DNA of 64,000 nt from Microcyclospora pomicola (Eukaryota > Ascomycota > Dothideomycetes > Capnodiales): assembly GCA_002786065.1 (NCBI GenBank), contig NHNY01000026.1, forward strand, positions 62,001-126,000. Direction: 5' to 3'. The position numbers were made by a program, and so were the translations under genes. The notes under the pieces were generated by a model, which saw only the letters and a program-made list of their open reading frames with translations, had not been told where the DNA came from and searched no databases. Positions 46,403 through 57,220 of this stretch are shown here, one piece after another; positions within the stretch are counted from its first letter, which is position 1, and each line of letters starts with the position of its first letter.

Positions 46403-47154
46403 AGTAAGACCTAGAATCCTCGAACTGCTGACCTTTCGCACTTATCAGGTACTATGTCAGTGGTGGGCACGACATTTAAGCAGACATTTCTATTCTGTCG
46501 CCTGGTGCAGCACGTTCTCAGACCTCGATGAAAGGCTTTGGAGAGCGCGGCTGTGCTCAGGCTGTCGTTTATGCTTCGTCGCTATAGGTCGAACCATAAT
46601 TACCCCATGGGGAGTTTGCCCAATGGAGTATTCGTACGCCAGCCGAGGCGACTTTCGCTTCCAAAGTATGCTCATCCTTGCCGATGTATCATGGTGTGCA
46701 CAACGTCGTTTACGGGCACAGGTGTGTCGATGCAATGGTGTTAGTTTACTAGTTCTGTGTTTCTGAAACCGACATGTGCGTCGAGAACTGTAGAAACCAC
46801 TAGTGCTTCTTTCGGGTACTTACCTTCGGCGGACTTTGCTTGAGATCACGCCGCGCCACATTGTCAAAAGCTTAAAACAGCCACCCTTCGCGGCACGTAA
46901 TGCGAGTGAGCACAGCACCTTGAGGGAGTCAACCTAGGCACCACGTCGAACACATCACCACGAGGTTTTTCACCCTCAAAGAGGGGCAATATCGATAGTC
47001 ATCAGAACTAGAGTTTATCATCATCCACGTAGTGCAGCCTTATTGCTCGCCAAGATCTCAGTTTTTGAACGTGTGGTATATCGTTATCTAAGAAAGGAAC
47101 AGAAATCGCCAGGATTAGACGTGAGGACAGCCGACGAAGGGAGTCCAAACAGGA
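46403..47154. other. MFS promoter and 3' flank of the regulator gene
   Basis: About 750 bp between two minus-strand genes. No credible coding frame. I see no clear Zn2Cys6-type inverted CGG site here. Confidence 0.4.
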
Positions 47155-48332
47155 TCAGTTCAACGTTGACCAATTGGAAGTGATGCGATGTATGAACTGT
47201 GTGATCTCCTCGAGTACGGCAGAAGATTTGGCCAGACAATCTGACAACGACCTGGAAATGTCCGCAGAAGGCGAGGGCTTGCCAATTACATTCTCAAAGT
47301 TCTTGACGAAGGAAATGAAGTCACCCAAGCAGACGCCCAGACGCGTAAGGGCCACCACGGTGGTACTCCGTCGCCTGCTTCGGCTGGACATCGGAGTAGT
47401 GGCCGATGGTGAATGGTCGATTGAGTCGTGGCCGGTTGTCGATGCAGCATAAGATTGAGTTTCAGGGTGGTTATAGGCATTCGAAGATGTGTTGAGGTTG
47501 GGCAGTCCGTCCATAAGTATAGTCGCTAGAGATTTGCCAAGGTCTACAGCATCCCGCAGGACCGCCAAAGCCAGCAGATAGATGGTACGATTGTATGCCA
47601 GAGGCTGAAGCAGTGCGTTCAGGTCCTCCAGCAAGTGAATGCGTTGATCGGCACCTGCTCGGTACGAGAAATCGCCGTGAGAGGTTGTGGCAAATCGATG
47701 TGACTCGATGGCCTGCCGAATCCTGACATGTATATCGTGCAGCTTCAAGTCATCGTTGTCTAAGCTAGACGAAGGAGATTGAGTGTCGAGACCCATACTG
47801 AAGTCAAGAGATGGGTCGTTGTTGAAGCTGTCAAGGTACGCGCCCATGTTCATAGCAGGATCCGAATACTCGGCGGTGGAGATCTGGTTGAGATAGCTAT
47901 CCAGGAAACTAGGGTCATGCTGTGGATGTTCTAGGAGCTCACCATTGATGTTGTTCAGATTCTGGGTTTGTTCGGAGAAATTCAAGTGGGGTGAAAATGG
48001 CGAAGCGGAGGTTATATCTTTCCTTGCGGGGACCACTTGCTGAGACGAATCGGCGCTTGGTCTTGACGGTCGAGTCTCCGCTCTCCAACTTGGCTGCCTG
48101 GTACCGCGTGGGCGACCGGTTTTGTTGCGCTCCCGTGGCTTGCATTCGATACCAAGGCTAGTACATGTATGACATGAACCTTCGCGAGACGTCATTAGAG
48201 GTCGAGGTGATAAACTTTCGAAAACTGACCTTGACCTGCTATACACCTTTGTTTCCGTAGGTAGCAATGCTCGCAAGCTGTATGACTTTGGCCTTGCCTG
48301 CCGTCTTGTTGGGTAGTGTTTCCATCGGCCAT
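47155..48332 (-). CDS. Zn2Cys6 transcription factor, probable cluster regulator (AflR-like)
   Basis: Spliced model: exons 48332-48230 and 48179-47155 (50-bp intron, GTCAGT donor, GCGAAG acceptor) give 375 residues. The zinc cluster spans residues 19-46 with spacing C-x2-C-x6-C-x6-C-x2-C-x6-C (ACEHCYLRKQRC, then SCHTCTSLGIECKPR), and a basic KTGRPRGTRQ tail follows. The intron lies inside the zinc cluster. The C-terminal half is helical (AVLRDAVDLGKSLATILMDG) and resembles the AflR-type regulators beside many fungal polyketide clusters, though I cannot confirm that family by eye. It lacks the large fungal-specific middle homology domain of longer regulators. It most likely acts in the nucleus on the PKS, hydrolase and MFS promoters. 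Confidence 0.9.
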
Positions 48333-50539
48333 CGACCACAGAGGGAACACGCCGGATGTCATCCTATGCCACCCGAGTACTGTGCGAATGGTAAGTTGTG
48401 CGTCGTGGAAACGATACTTGAATGCACCAGGACACAGCAGGAGCCTCAGAGCTCTAGGTGTATATTTATATGGCGAAGGACAAGAAGCTTGCATGCAGGT
48501 TCAGTGCACTTGCTCCGTCCTTAGTAAGAGCACCACCCACAGGTCGACCACGCCAGCTCCAATGTCGGGTTCAGATCCTATAGAGATAAAGCCGACGGCA
48601 ATCATCCCTGTACCGTATTCGGTGCACCTGGATCCCAACTGCAGGACTACGACGTAGAGGGTGGTAGGGTGATGGATCCTTTGGCATGCTTTGTTGTGCT
48701 TGATGCATTCGAATTTCAGCCGCAGGATGACAGATCATGGGCGGTACGTTGGTAGATCCTTTGGCATTCTGGACCTTTCCACAGGGAATCTGGGCCGAGC
48801 AACGTGGTGCTGAGGCGGCTACCAACATGTCAAGATGTCGAGCAGATAGCCGTACCAAGGGAAAGTTCCGGGGAAGACGTCTGCATCGGAGCCGACGTGA
48901 TGAAACTCAATTTGCCCCGCCTGACGACCATGCTGTGCCTCGTGGGCGCATGTAAAGACGGCTTCTCGGCCTGTGTGCCAAATCATGCAGAAGGATTGCA
49001 TGTTGCGCGCTGTCTGCGTAGAGCTGCATGTCGTTGTTGGTTGCGAGCGTTACATTCACGGATCCTGCATGCTGACGCATATGCAATCCTGTCGAACACA
49101 TGTCCGTCGGGCCATGATGACCCACGAGTGGACGGCGAACACTGCTGGGGTGCGCTCTTATGGTTGATCCATTGTCGAATGTATTGCGCCTGGTGGTGAT
49201 ATGCTTATCGCTGCAGGGTGCATTAGTAAGTGCCTTAGTGATGTGCGACTTCCGCAGGCGCAGGCCGCTATCCTCTTGGCCTCAGGCCACCATCGACGCT
49301 CCATCGTTTTGGCATTGAGAACATGTACATCAAGTATCTACATGACGTACATGTATCCTCTAAAGATACTGGACGAAAGTGAAAGTAGTGAACACTTCTG
49401 ACTCGGCAATGATCTTTGTAGTCACAAAAATTTTGTTCTACGCGGTAGCTTGCTACATCGTTGGTCGTTCTACGCAGTACCACACCTATAGAGGCCGTAA
49501 AGACCTGAGATCAAGGTAGGCAGGGGTAGCACTCGTCGATTACATCACATTAGCATGCATTCGAGCATAATGGATGTTGATCAAACCTCCCGTTATAATG
49601 ATTGGTTGGGTGAGGGACTTCAACAGGTAAAACATGAAAAACAGACAGATAACATGATACAAGCGAAACAGGTAAAGTAAATTGACTACATCAAGAATTG
49701 CTAGGAAACGACCTTCGAATATATTCCATCATTACACGCTGCATAGCATGAAGCTCGAGTAGTACCGATACTAATACGGATACGAGACCTCCTCGAGCTA
49801 GAGCTGCTATTAGCGTGTAAGCACTGCACTTACAAAGCTCTCGTAGTGTAGTAGATGGCGTCCCTTCGTCTTAAAGGGCTAGCAAGGAATCCTAGGCGAG
49901 GCGAGCAATAAGAATACAGTGCGATAGGCAGCCTACGAACGTTAAATGACTGAATTTGGCCTTGTCAATCAACGTGCTGCGTTGACGTTAAGAGTGCAGT
50001 CATAGCTAGCGTAAGAGTCATAATCTATACCGTATTAGGATCTTCTTTCTAGTTCTCGCGTTTAAGCCGTGCCCGACATGCTAACGGCTGGCACGGAAGG
50101 CTAGTGCTCAGCTGCCTAGGCTATAGACCGCTCCGTCTCTAGTGCTATAGTCTTAACATTATAGTGTCCAAACATCACACTTATCTTACGGTAAGGAGCC
50201 TGTTGAAACCAGTAGCATGAATACAGGTGAACAAGCCCGCTGTGTCCGTTAAATACTAGTCGAAGAGGCATGACAGATGCAATATCCAGTATCACGCGTA
50301 ACTCGATGGTCGCCCGAAGTTACTAAGAGGCATAACAGTTGTATATGCGGCATTGACGCACTTAGAGAGTGGCAAAGAAGGCCGATGGTCGAAGAGACAG
50401 GGTAAGCTCAGAGACGAGCGCAATGGAGGCCGCTGTCCCGCGCCGAACCTATGCATCATTGAGGTGCTCCTCTGTAGACCACGGTTAGGGACTAGCCAAC
50501 GGCATTGCTACACGTCTGTTATGATCAAATTAGCGGCCA

Positions 50540-51016
50540 TTATGAGACGCTATGCAACAATTCTGTATTTCGTGGCTGAGCCTGTCGACCCTTGCGACTT
50601 GCATTTTTAGTACCCACTGGGCTGTCCCAAGTCGACCACTTTGATGAGTCCATGTGTAGAGTTTCATTATACGTAAGTTGCGCACAGGGAGCTCGTAGTT
50701 CTACTAGCCGTTTGGGCCTGGCCAAGTCTGTTCTGGAAGTCCTTTGGCGTGCTATCATTGGATTCATGATGCACTTACAGCTCATAATCTGTAGTGGAAG
50801 GAATATAATTGTGGCCGCCACAAGTTCGATTGGATGATCTGCGATTCGGGCTGAGACTGGACAGGGGTTTTCTTTGGTCGCAACACTCGTGCATCGCTCA
50901 ATCAAACAGGGGTGTCGAATAGTCGGACCAATCCTTCCGTATGATCTTGAGGAAGATACCTGGCAAAGTTTCACCGCTTCATCCTGCATGAAGCGATTTA
51001 GTCGCGCCTTAGGCAT
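50540..51016 (-). CDS. Doubtful open reading frame (158 codons)
   Basis: The frame starts with ATG at 51016 (MPKARLNRFMQDEAVKLCQV). The product has scattered cysteines and one hydrophobic run (ELVAATIIFLPLQIM). I do not recognise it. It may be chance or the remnant of a gene in a degraded region. No splice signals or promoter argue for it. Confidence 0.15.
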   Translation of the reverse strand: MPKARLNRFMQDEAVKLCQVSSSRSYGRIGPTIRHPCLIERCTSVATKENPCPVSARIADHPIELVAATIIFLPLQIMSCKCIMNPMIARQRTSRTDLARPKRLVELRAPCAQLTYNETLHMDSSKWSTWDSPVGTKNASRKGRQAQPRNTELLHSVS

Positions 51017-52201
51017 AGCTGCAGGTCCGCTAGATGAGAATTCAGTGCCGACCCTCAATGGTGGTAACAAACGATATATATGATATTGATCAACATTCGC
51101 TGATGACAATCACGTCGACAAAACTTACGTCGGGCACTCGGCGTTCGTGAAGTCCATCGACTGATGTTTGCAATAGATGGAACTTATCTCCCTCAACCCG
51201 CATCCGTGCAAGTACTCGCCAGTACCGTCTCGATCCCTGCTTGGGTCACGGTGGATGTGCGGGAGAATTCCCAACATTTAGGGTCAATGCGTGTGGGGGC
51301 CACAGGGACATGATCCGAAAGGGAGAAACGGCGACGTTCTACAGGTGCTTGATCTGTAACGCAGCTCATGCGGGCAGATTGACCGCCTAGATCGCGCCGG
51401 GGAGATGATAGGCCTTCGAGCACCAAAAAAATCGGTAAGTTAGCTAGAGACCCTATTGCGGATCCGCGGAAAGATTATTCAGGTCCGGTGCAGTATAACT
51501 TAGCCAATAAGGCTTGAAACACACGAGGTGGCGGTGTCATCCGGTTTCAAGATCTTTCTACGCCGTATCGATCCACTGTAAACCTTACTGAAGCTTTCGG
51601 GATGTTTTTCCAGGATGGGATAGAGAATTTTGTCTCCTCGCGTGCAAATCCTTCTCTGCTACGATCAGAAGTGCGGTGGGATTTAAGATATGAAGCTACC
51701 TCAGAGCTCCACCTTAAGATCTTTGTAGCTCCAAAGGAACCTCACCCGAACGTCGCCACGACGGCTGTTTCTGATATAAACGTCGTGACGCTACCGCTTG
51801 CCATATATTGTACAACAACCAATCACCTGTTCACGAGGATGACTACGATATCCAAGGTGAGTTGTCCCACCCCTTAGCACGTTCGCAGCAACAAACTCAA
51901 AGATGTGCCGACGAGGCACGTCTATCATACATCGAATATACCGCTAGTCAAGCGGACGCGTCTTCCCCGGTCATAGGTATGCATGTCAGCGCACGAAGAT
52001 GGACCACGAAGGTCCAAGCACGATCCCGTACCTGCACGATTCAGTATAGACCTTTATAACAGATCGAACAGACTAGTGATGTTCCCAACATGTCCGGCCG
52101 GTTGATTGCCCTATTTCACGCAACAACTATTACATGGACACGGCCGGACGAACATGGCGGAGCATCCTCCGCAGACTGCTGATCATGTTGGTGGCGTCGG
52201 C

Positions 52202-52276
52202 AGAAGTTGCTCCTGGCCATCAGGTATGGACCGGTGAGAGAGGCTAACGCTCCTTGTACAGCCAGGAGCAACTTCT
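52202..52276. repeat. 16-bp perfect inverted repeat with 43-bp loop
   Basis: AGAAGTTGCTCCTGGC at 52202-52217 is the exact reverse complement of GCCAGGAGCAACTTCT at 52261-52276. It lies about 130 bp upstream of a TATATAA box and 290 bp upstream of a small gene. It could be a cruciform regulatory element, a hairpin RNA source or the ends of a tiny deleted element. Confidence 0.85.
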
Positions 52277-52403
52277 CGAGTCAACATGCAGGCTTCATGA
52301 GAATGACCCTTATCTTGCTATACTGCCAGCGCTCGATATCAGATCGCTTTTTGAGCGTTGAACCCGCTTGGATTCCATGAGTATGGAGGGTGAAGGTTGT
52401 TCA

Positions 52404-52410
52404 TATATAA
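52404..52410 (+). promoter_or_regulatory. TATA box of the 71-residue small gene
   Basis: TATATAA 154 bp upstream of the ATG at 52564. The stretch between is pyrimidine- and CA-rich, like a fungal 5' leader. Confidence 0.5.
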
Positions 52411-52563
52411 TCTGGTGGAGCATCCCCTCTTGATCTTGTCTTACTTATCGTTTCACACTCATCTCGCACACGACACTCAATAACAGGCTCCAGTTGACTA
52501 CGTCAAACGTGGTTACTACCTACGAAAAGCTCCCACCTTCAAGAGACATCGAATCGAGGAAAC

Positions 52564-52840
52564 ATGTCGTTGACCATCATAACAATTGTCAGCTGCGTCA
52601 TCGGCGCCGTCGGTTTAGTCTTGACCCTGATAAAGTGTGAGAATCAATGTCTGTTCACTGCTGAGAGGGTCAGACTGACGGATGTTTACGTTACTAGTAT
52701 GGCTCGATGGGTGGAGACCCTGGGCACAACCCGACTTAGTCCAGACTGCATCAATTCACTCCAATATACCATTTCTACGCCGCTTGATCCGTTATTTCCG
52801 ACGAATTCGACACGACGAGGCCATTGAGATGCAAGCGTAG
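52564..52840 (+). CDS. Small protein gene, 71 aa, hydrophobic N-terminus and basic C-terminal helix
   Basis: Spliced model: exons 52564-52636 and 52698-52840. The 61-bp intron has a GTGAGA donor, a CTGAC branch point (52675-52679) and a TTACTAG acceptor. The spliced frame then stays open for 46 more codons to TAG. Residues 3-24 form one membrane-type helix (IITIVSCVIGAVGLVLTLIK). It is followed by an aromatic turn (LWLDGWRPW) and a basic amphipathic stretch (FLRRLIRYFRRIR) ending acidic. Unspliced, the frame gives a different 87-residue product. A TATA box lies upstream. I do not recognise a family. The layout recalls the small gene at 54260, which has the same exon plan. Without transcripts this remains a prediction. 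Confidence 0.5.
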
Positions 52841-53802
52841 ACTCATACTACGTGAACTCTACCGGTCGCGCGATCCCTCCAATCTCCCAACAGAATAGAG
52901 GCGTGTTGGCCGCCGTGAAGTGTGCAGAGAAGATCAGGGTCCGGGACACGAACTTGAGGTCCAGAGGTGTATCACGGGAGATCGCGAATAGCTGCCGAAG
53001 CTCACGTACTGAAGATGCTGAGGGTGACAAAAGCGTAGTGGATGATTGAGCTTGTTCCGCGTATTTTCATACACAATATACAGCTACGTATTTGCTCGCA
53101 GCAGATCGATCACGTACTCAGGCGTACTTCTCATAAATACCGTTCCACTCCACGATCAATACTTCCATGAATGGAGACCTTGTCCATCGAGTCAATCAGA
53201 TCGTCCTCAAGTCCTTCGTCGACATGGCCAGTGCTCTTAAAGTGGATTGCAAGTGACTTTATTAACCGACGGTTCTATCATACAATTGATCCCTGATCTG
53301 TTGACAGAGCAATTCATTGGCCTTACTGACATAATCGCACATGATCTCGACAGAAATTGACCCTCTGCGAGTTCCAGCTCAGCTCATTTCTAGGAAATTC
53401 CCCCGCATACGTAACGAGCATCCGCCCCGCTCGACTTTCTTAGCATAACGGCCATTCACTCTCCCGACAATAAGAATAAGCTGTCTTCCTAAGGTTGAGA
53501 GTACCGCCAATCCGAGCTGAGAGACGAGTGCTCATCATAATCCTGCAAACCCTCACGGCGTCTGACTCCAGCCAGCAATATTTCGGAGCGATATTGAAAC
53601 GATCGAGTAGATACTCGCGCGTACCAATGATGCTGGTTCGAAAGCAGAGGATCACCTGGTCCTTGAAGGTAGGTAGCTGGAGGTTTATTAGCAGAGGATA
53701 CATCTTTCAGCCTCATCGGGCCGTATCGGCATCACTGACAAGCTTTCGTCGGGGAGCGGACCGCAACCCTAGGTACGGCGCTACTATACCGATGGCGTGT
53801 GT

Positions 53803-53850
53803 TACCTGACCTGACCTGATCTGACCTCACCCTACCTTACCTGACCTCAG
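53803..53850. repeat. Imperfect pentanucleotide repeat (ACCTG)n
   Basis: About nine units, several with single changes. The unit is the reverse complement of the GGTCA repeat at 24907-24931. Confidence 0.75.
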
Positions 53851-53982
53851 GTGTCTTATCCTATTATCCCTTGTCGCCCCTCGAAGGCTCATTGCGTACG
53901 GGCAGAAGAGGTTGTGTCAAGTGATGATGCTCAGCCGTCTGCTCAGCCAGCGAGCGAAACGTATTGGCCAATCAACTCAATG

Positions 53983-54152
53983 GGACCAATGGTCCTTTCC
54001 TCTTCTAGTAATGGGACCAATAGGCCCGCAAGCATCGGACCAATCCCACTTGTCATGGACCGCTCATCCTAGTCATGGAGGGACCTTCGAGAGGGACCAT
54101 CGGTCCCAAGTGCTGTCCAGAAGGAGAAAGGACCATTGGTCCCAGAGGTCCC
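53983..54152. promoter_or_regulatory. Array of GGGACC-N3-GGTCCC palindromes and half-sites
   Basis: Full palindromes: GGACCAATGGTCC (53983-53995), GGGACCATCGGTCCC (54093-54107) and GGACCATTGGTCC (54130-54142). A one-mismatch copy GGGACCAATAGGCCC lies at 54013-54027. Half-sites lie at 54037-54041, 54057-54061, 54081-54085 and 54147-54152. All share a GGACC core and most an A/T-rich 3-bp spacer. The array ends about 17 bp before a TATATG box and 108 bp before the ATG at 54260. It looks like a clustered binding site for a dimeric regulator in a proximal promoter. Confidence 0.7.
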
Positions 54153-54168
54153 AGGCCCCAAGAGTAGG

Positions 54169-54174
54169 TATATG
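54169..54174 (+). promoter_or_regulatory. TATA-like box of the 44-residue small gene
   Basis: TATATG 91 bp before the ATG at 54260, directly after the palindrome array. Confidence 0.4.
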
Positions 54175-54259
54175 AAGAGCGAAGTGCCTCGCAAGATCCT
54201 TCGCTGCATACCTTATTTTTCGCGAGCTCAGCAACATCACGAACTACAGTCCAGCAGCG

Positions 54260-54465
54260 ATGGACCTTGACGCACTGTTCACCTTACTGTTCGGCATCAT
54301 CGATATAATTCTGAGACTTTGCGATTTATGGATCAAGAGAAGCGGTATGGTTGCCAGTATGCTTCTTATGGCGATTCACAGCTATGTTGACAAAAGATGA
54401 TAGTCATTTACGCAGGCTTGAACAGAGTGCAGGAGCCAGCAACAGCCTCGATTCTACCGGTATAA
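54260..54465 (+). CDS. Small protein gene, 44 aa, hydrophobic N-terminal helix
   Basis: Spliced model: exons 54260-54344 and 54416-54465. The 71-bp intron has a GTATGG donor, a GTTGAC branch point and an ACGCAG acceptor. Residues 1-24 are a hydrophobic, partly amphipathic helix (LFTLLFGIIDIILRLCDLWI), then KRS at the splice junction and a short polar tail (GLNRVQEPATASILPV). Like the gene at 52564 it has a TATA-like box, one hydrophobic first exon ending in K/R/S residues and a short second exon, so the two may be divergent paralogues. I know of no named family. The short length means it would be missed by most annotation cut-offs. Confidence 0.45.
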
Positions 54466-54935
54466 GATTGTGGCAGGCCATCGCTCCGCAGTAGCTTCCA
54501 TCCTCGCAAACAGTTGTACCTCGACGAGTCTTGAGAGTTGCGAGCTGAGACGGACGAAATGTTCGCCGGACATGTCAGCATGCGGACGGATACGAATGAC
54601 GATTGATTGAGCGACTCGTTTTGAACGACGGAGCTCCAGGGATTAGACGACCTCTTGAGTCCAACGATCGGGATTGCTGGTTCGAGGGTCTTTCGAGAAT
54701 GAGTTTCTGAAGCTTCTTGGGATTGGTATATAGCATGGGCAAATTTGACATCGTTTTCGCATCGAAACATCGTTCCCGCAGGGCGGAGACTCGAATCGTA
54801 TCATAAGTAGTGTTCGTTTCGTTGACACTCCCATCGGGCATGTATTTCGATCATATTTCCACGCAGATCCTCTGTATCCAGAGCACGTGATTCAAGCTTC
54901 TGTCATTAAGCGATTCGTATGCTTGGGAAATTCCA

Positions 54936-57220
54936 TCAGAACAATCCGAGCAAGTCTTCCTTCGTCTTGTGATCGGCGCCTCCACCAAGCTGTGTCTGTG
55001 GCGGCGGAGGTTGACCGCCATTTATATGCAGACTTGCGAAGCCGTTCATCAAGTGTTCATTGCCAGTTCCATTCATGCCGTTCGATGATGAGCCGTTGCT
55101 GTCACCGAATACACCCATCAGATCTTCCATTCCTCCGCCTCCTGACGTTGGCGATGTGATACCAGGACTGGCAACCCTTTGAGGTGTTCCGGCCAGGCCC
55201 TCTAGACCAGATGCACCTGCCATAGGAGCTTTCTGCATCGAAGCTTGGGCTGCACCATCGAAATCAATGTCGAGGAGGTTCTCGGCGTGAGCTTGGATGG
55301 CTGGGGCCTGAGCGCCGGAGACTGCTGCGGAGACTGCTGCAGCCGCAATAGGGTTTTCGCGCGCATTTTGTCTTGCCTCTTCGATTGCTGCTGCTTGAAG
55401 AGCCGAAGACCTGCCTTGGCCAAGGAAAGCATGTGGTGGTTTGTGGTAGACGGAAGATAGAGATGACAGCGTCGGTAGTAGGGAGTCCAGTAGCGGCGCG
55501 GGCAGTACCGGAATGATGGAGGTGATCTCTGGTCGAGATGATAGCACCACGTTCTTGGCGATCTGCGGGTCTGAGGATAGCAATCGCCAGTACACATAAG
55601 CACGATCACGAATATCAGGGTTGTCGTTCTCTGCGGTTGCAGCTTGGAGTACTTTCTGTACGAGTCCTTGCGATTGATCCGGCTTTTTCAGGAAGAGCTT
55701 GACCACAGCAGTCAGGATTTGCAGTTGTGTCTGTGTATTGTTAGCTCGCATCTTCTTTTCAAAGCAAGTCAGCAACTTACCTGGGTGAACTCTTCATTGA
55801 AACCATCGACAAAACCAGCAAGAATGTCGCCAGCATTGGAGATCTTCTCCGCATACTCTCCAACGATCCAGATCAAGCTGCCTCGAGCATTCGGCTCGTC
55901 CAGATCATCGATGCATTGACATAATGTAGGGATGATGCCTTCGTAGCCTGGGTATCGCCGGAAGATGTCTTTGATCACAACAATGACTTCTTGCACCACG
56001 TAGCCCACTTTGGAGTTGATGAGCTCGAGGAGGACGTTCACTGCCTTCTCCGCGCACTCTTCAATCTTGATCGCCACCTGACCGATCGCCCGGACTGCTT
56101 TGCGCACAAAGTCCATATCAACCTCCATGGCATACTCTTTCAGCTCTGCCAGCAGCTGATCCACATTCGACGGGTTTGCTATCCGCACCATGATTTCAAG
56201 CTTTGTCAACTTGAGATATGGTGGATCATTGTACTTGCAGAAGAACACGCGCATTTCTTTGTCCAAGATCCCAGACTGCTTTTGCAGCAGTAAATCGATA
56301 TTTCGTAGCGCGACGTATTGCACCTCTGGTTGGGAGGAGACCAACGTTACGAGCGGTGGTGCCATCTTCTTGAGGTATGTAGCATGGAGTTGCTGGTTTT
56401 CGATGTACTGCAGATGTAGAAACACGGCCTTGACCGCAGCGAGGACCACAGCCGGGTTGACGTGCTGAAATTGCGGACTTACACGCTCGCAGATGTGTTC
56501 TGACTCCTTGACATCGGTCGCACGGTAGTCGGCTAGAGTTGTGAGAATGGTGATGCGCCCCCATTCGGTACATTCGTTCAATGCCAGAAGCATTTTCTTG
56601 AGGGTCTGACTGGACACGACAAGCGCTCTGGTCTCTGGTGCCACCTCGTTGATCTCAGACAAGGCTGTCACAGAGTTGGCCACGACCATCGGATTCGAAT
56701 CGCCGATCATCTCTTGTAGCGTCTCGAGGAACCCATTTTCGATGCACAAGCTTGGGTTGAGGTCGAAGAGTTTCGCGACACAAAGCGCAGCGGTCTTCCG
56801 CACATATGGCGACTCGTCCTTCAACGTCTTCCGCAGTGGCTCTTCCATATAATCCACCATCTTCTCCACTCGAATGCAACCCATCGTCCGTATTGCCAGT
56901 GCGCGAATTAGAGGGTTCGGGTCTTCAGTGTCTTGCACGAAAGTATTGACCGCTAGAATGCAGAGATCGGGGTGTGTCTTCGCGTAGTTCATGAGATAGA
57001 GATACACCAGCTTTTTCTGATCGAGGTCGGGAGTTGCGATGTTTTTGAGAACGTCCGGAAATAATGCTGATACATCCTTGCCTAATGTCATCGACATGAT
57101 GGTCTTTTGGATCGACTCTTTCCGTTCCCATGCATATTGTGATACCAGGCCAGCCCGCAACTCATATGTCTCACCCTTGCGCGGCGTCCCAAGGACACTT
57201 CTCAGTCTGTTGACCGCCAT
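54936..57220 (-). CDS. APL2: AP-1 complex beta-adaptin subunit
   Basis: Spliced model: exons 57220-55781 and 55730-54936 (minus strand, 50-bp intron) give 744 residues; yeast Apl2 has 726. The ATG at 57220 opens MAVNRLRSVLGTPRKGETYE. The adaptin trunk of HEAT-type repeats fills residues 15-540 with typical segments (KKLVYLYLMNYAKTHPD, EDPNPLIRALAIRTMGCIRV, YVRKTAALCVAKLFD). The C-terminus is a hinge with Gly/Ser/Asn-rich low complexity and a probable clathrin box (LLDIDFDG), and the protein ends in KTKEDLLGLF. There is no beta-ear domain, as in fungal AP-1 beta. The complex sorts cargo into clathrin-coated vesicles at the trans-Golgi and endosomes. AP-2 beta is the alternative; length and hinge favour AP-1. 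Confidence 0.93.

Larger units (their letters stand above)
48333..52563. other. Gene-poor region right of the cluster
   Basis: About 4.2 kb with no recognised gene. From about 49,500 to 50,350 the sequence is rich in TA steps and short of open frames on both strands. This is the look of a repeat degraded by repeat-induced point mutation, but I cannot name a family. Frames at 50540-51016 (minus) and 51602-51877 (plus) have ATG starts but no recognisable product. Confidence 0.45.
52841..54259. other. Intergenic region between the two small genes
   Basis: About 1.4 kb. It contains a pentamer repeat (53803-53850) and the palindrome array (53983-54152). Frames at 53440-53809 overlap on both strands and are not convincing. 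Confidence 0.45.

Noticed and set aside
51602-52059. Possible two-exon gene joined across 51856-51892
   Set aside because: The implied intron would be about 32-37 bp, shorter than any other in the window, and the product is not recognisable.
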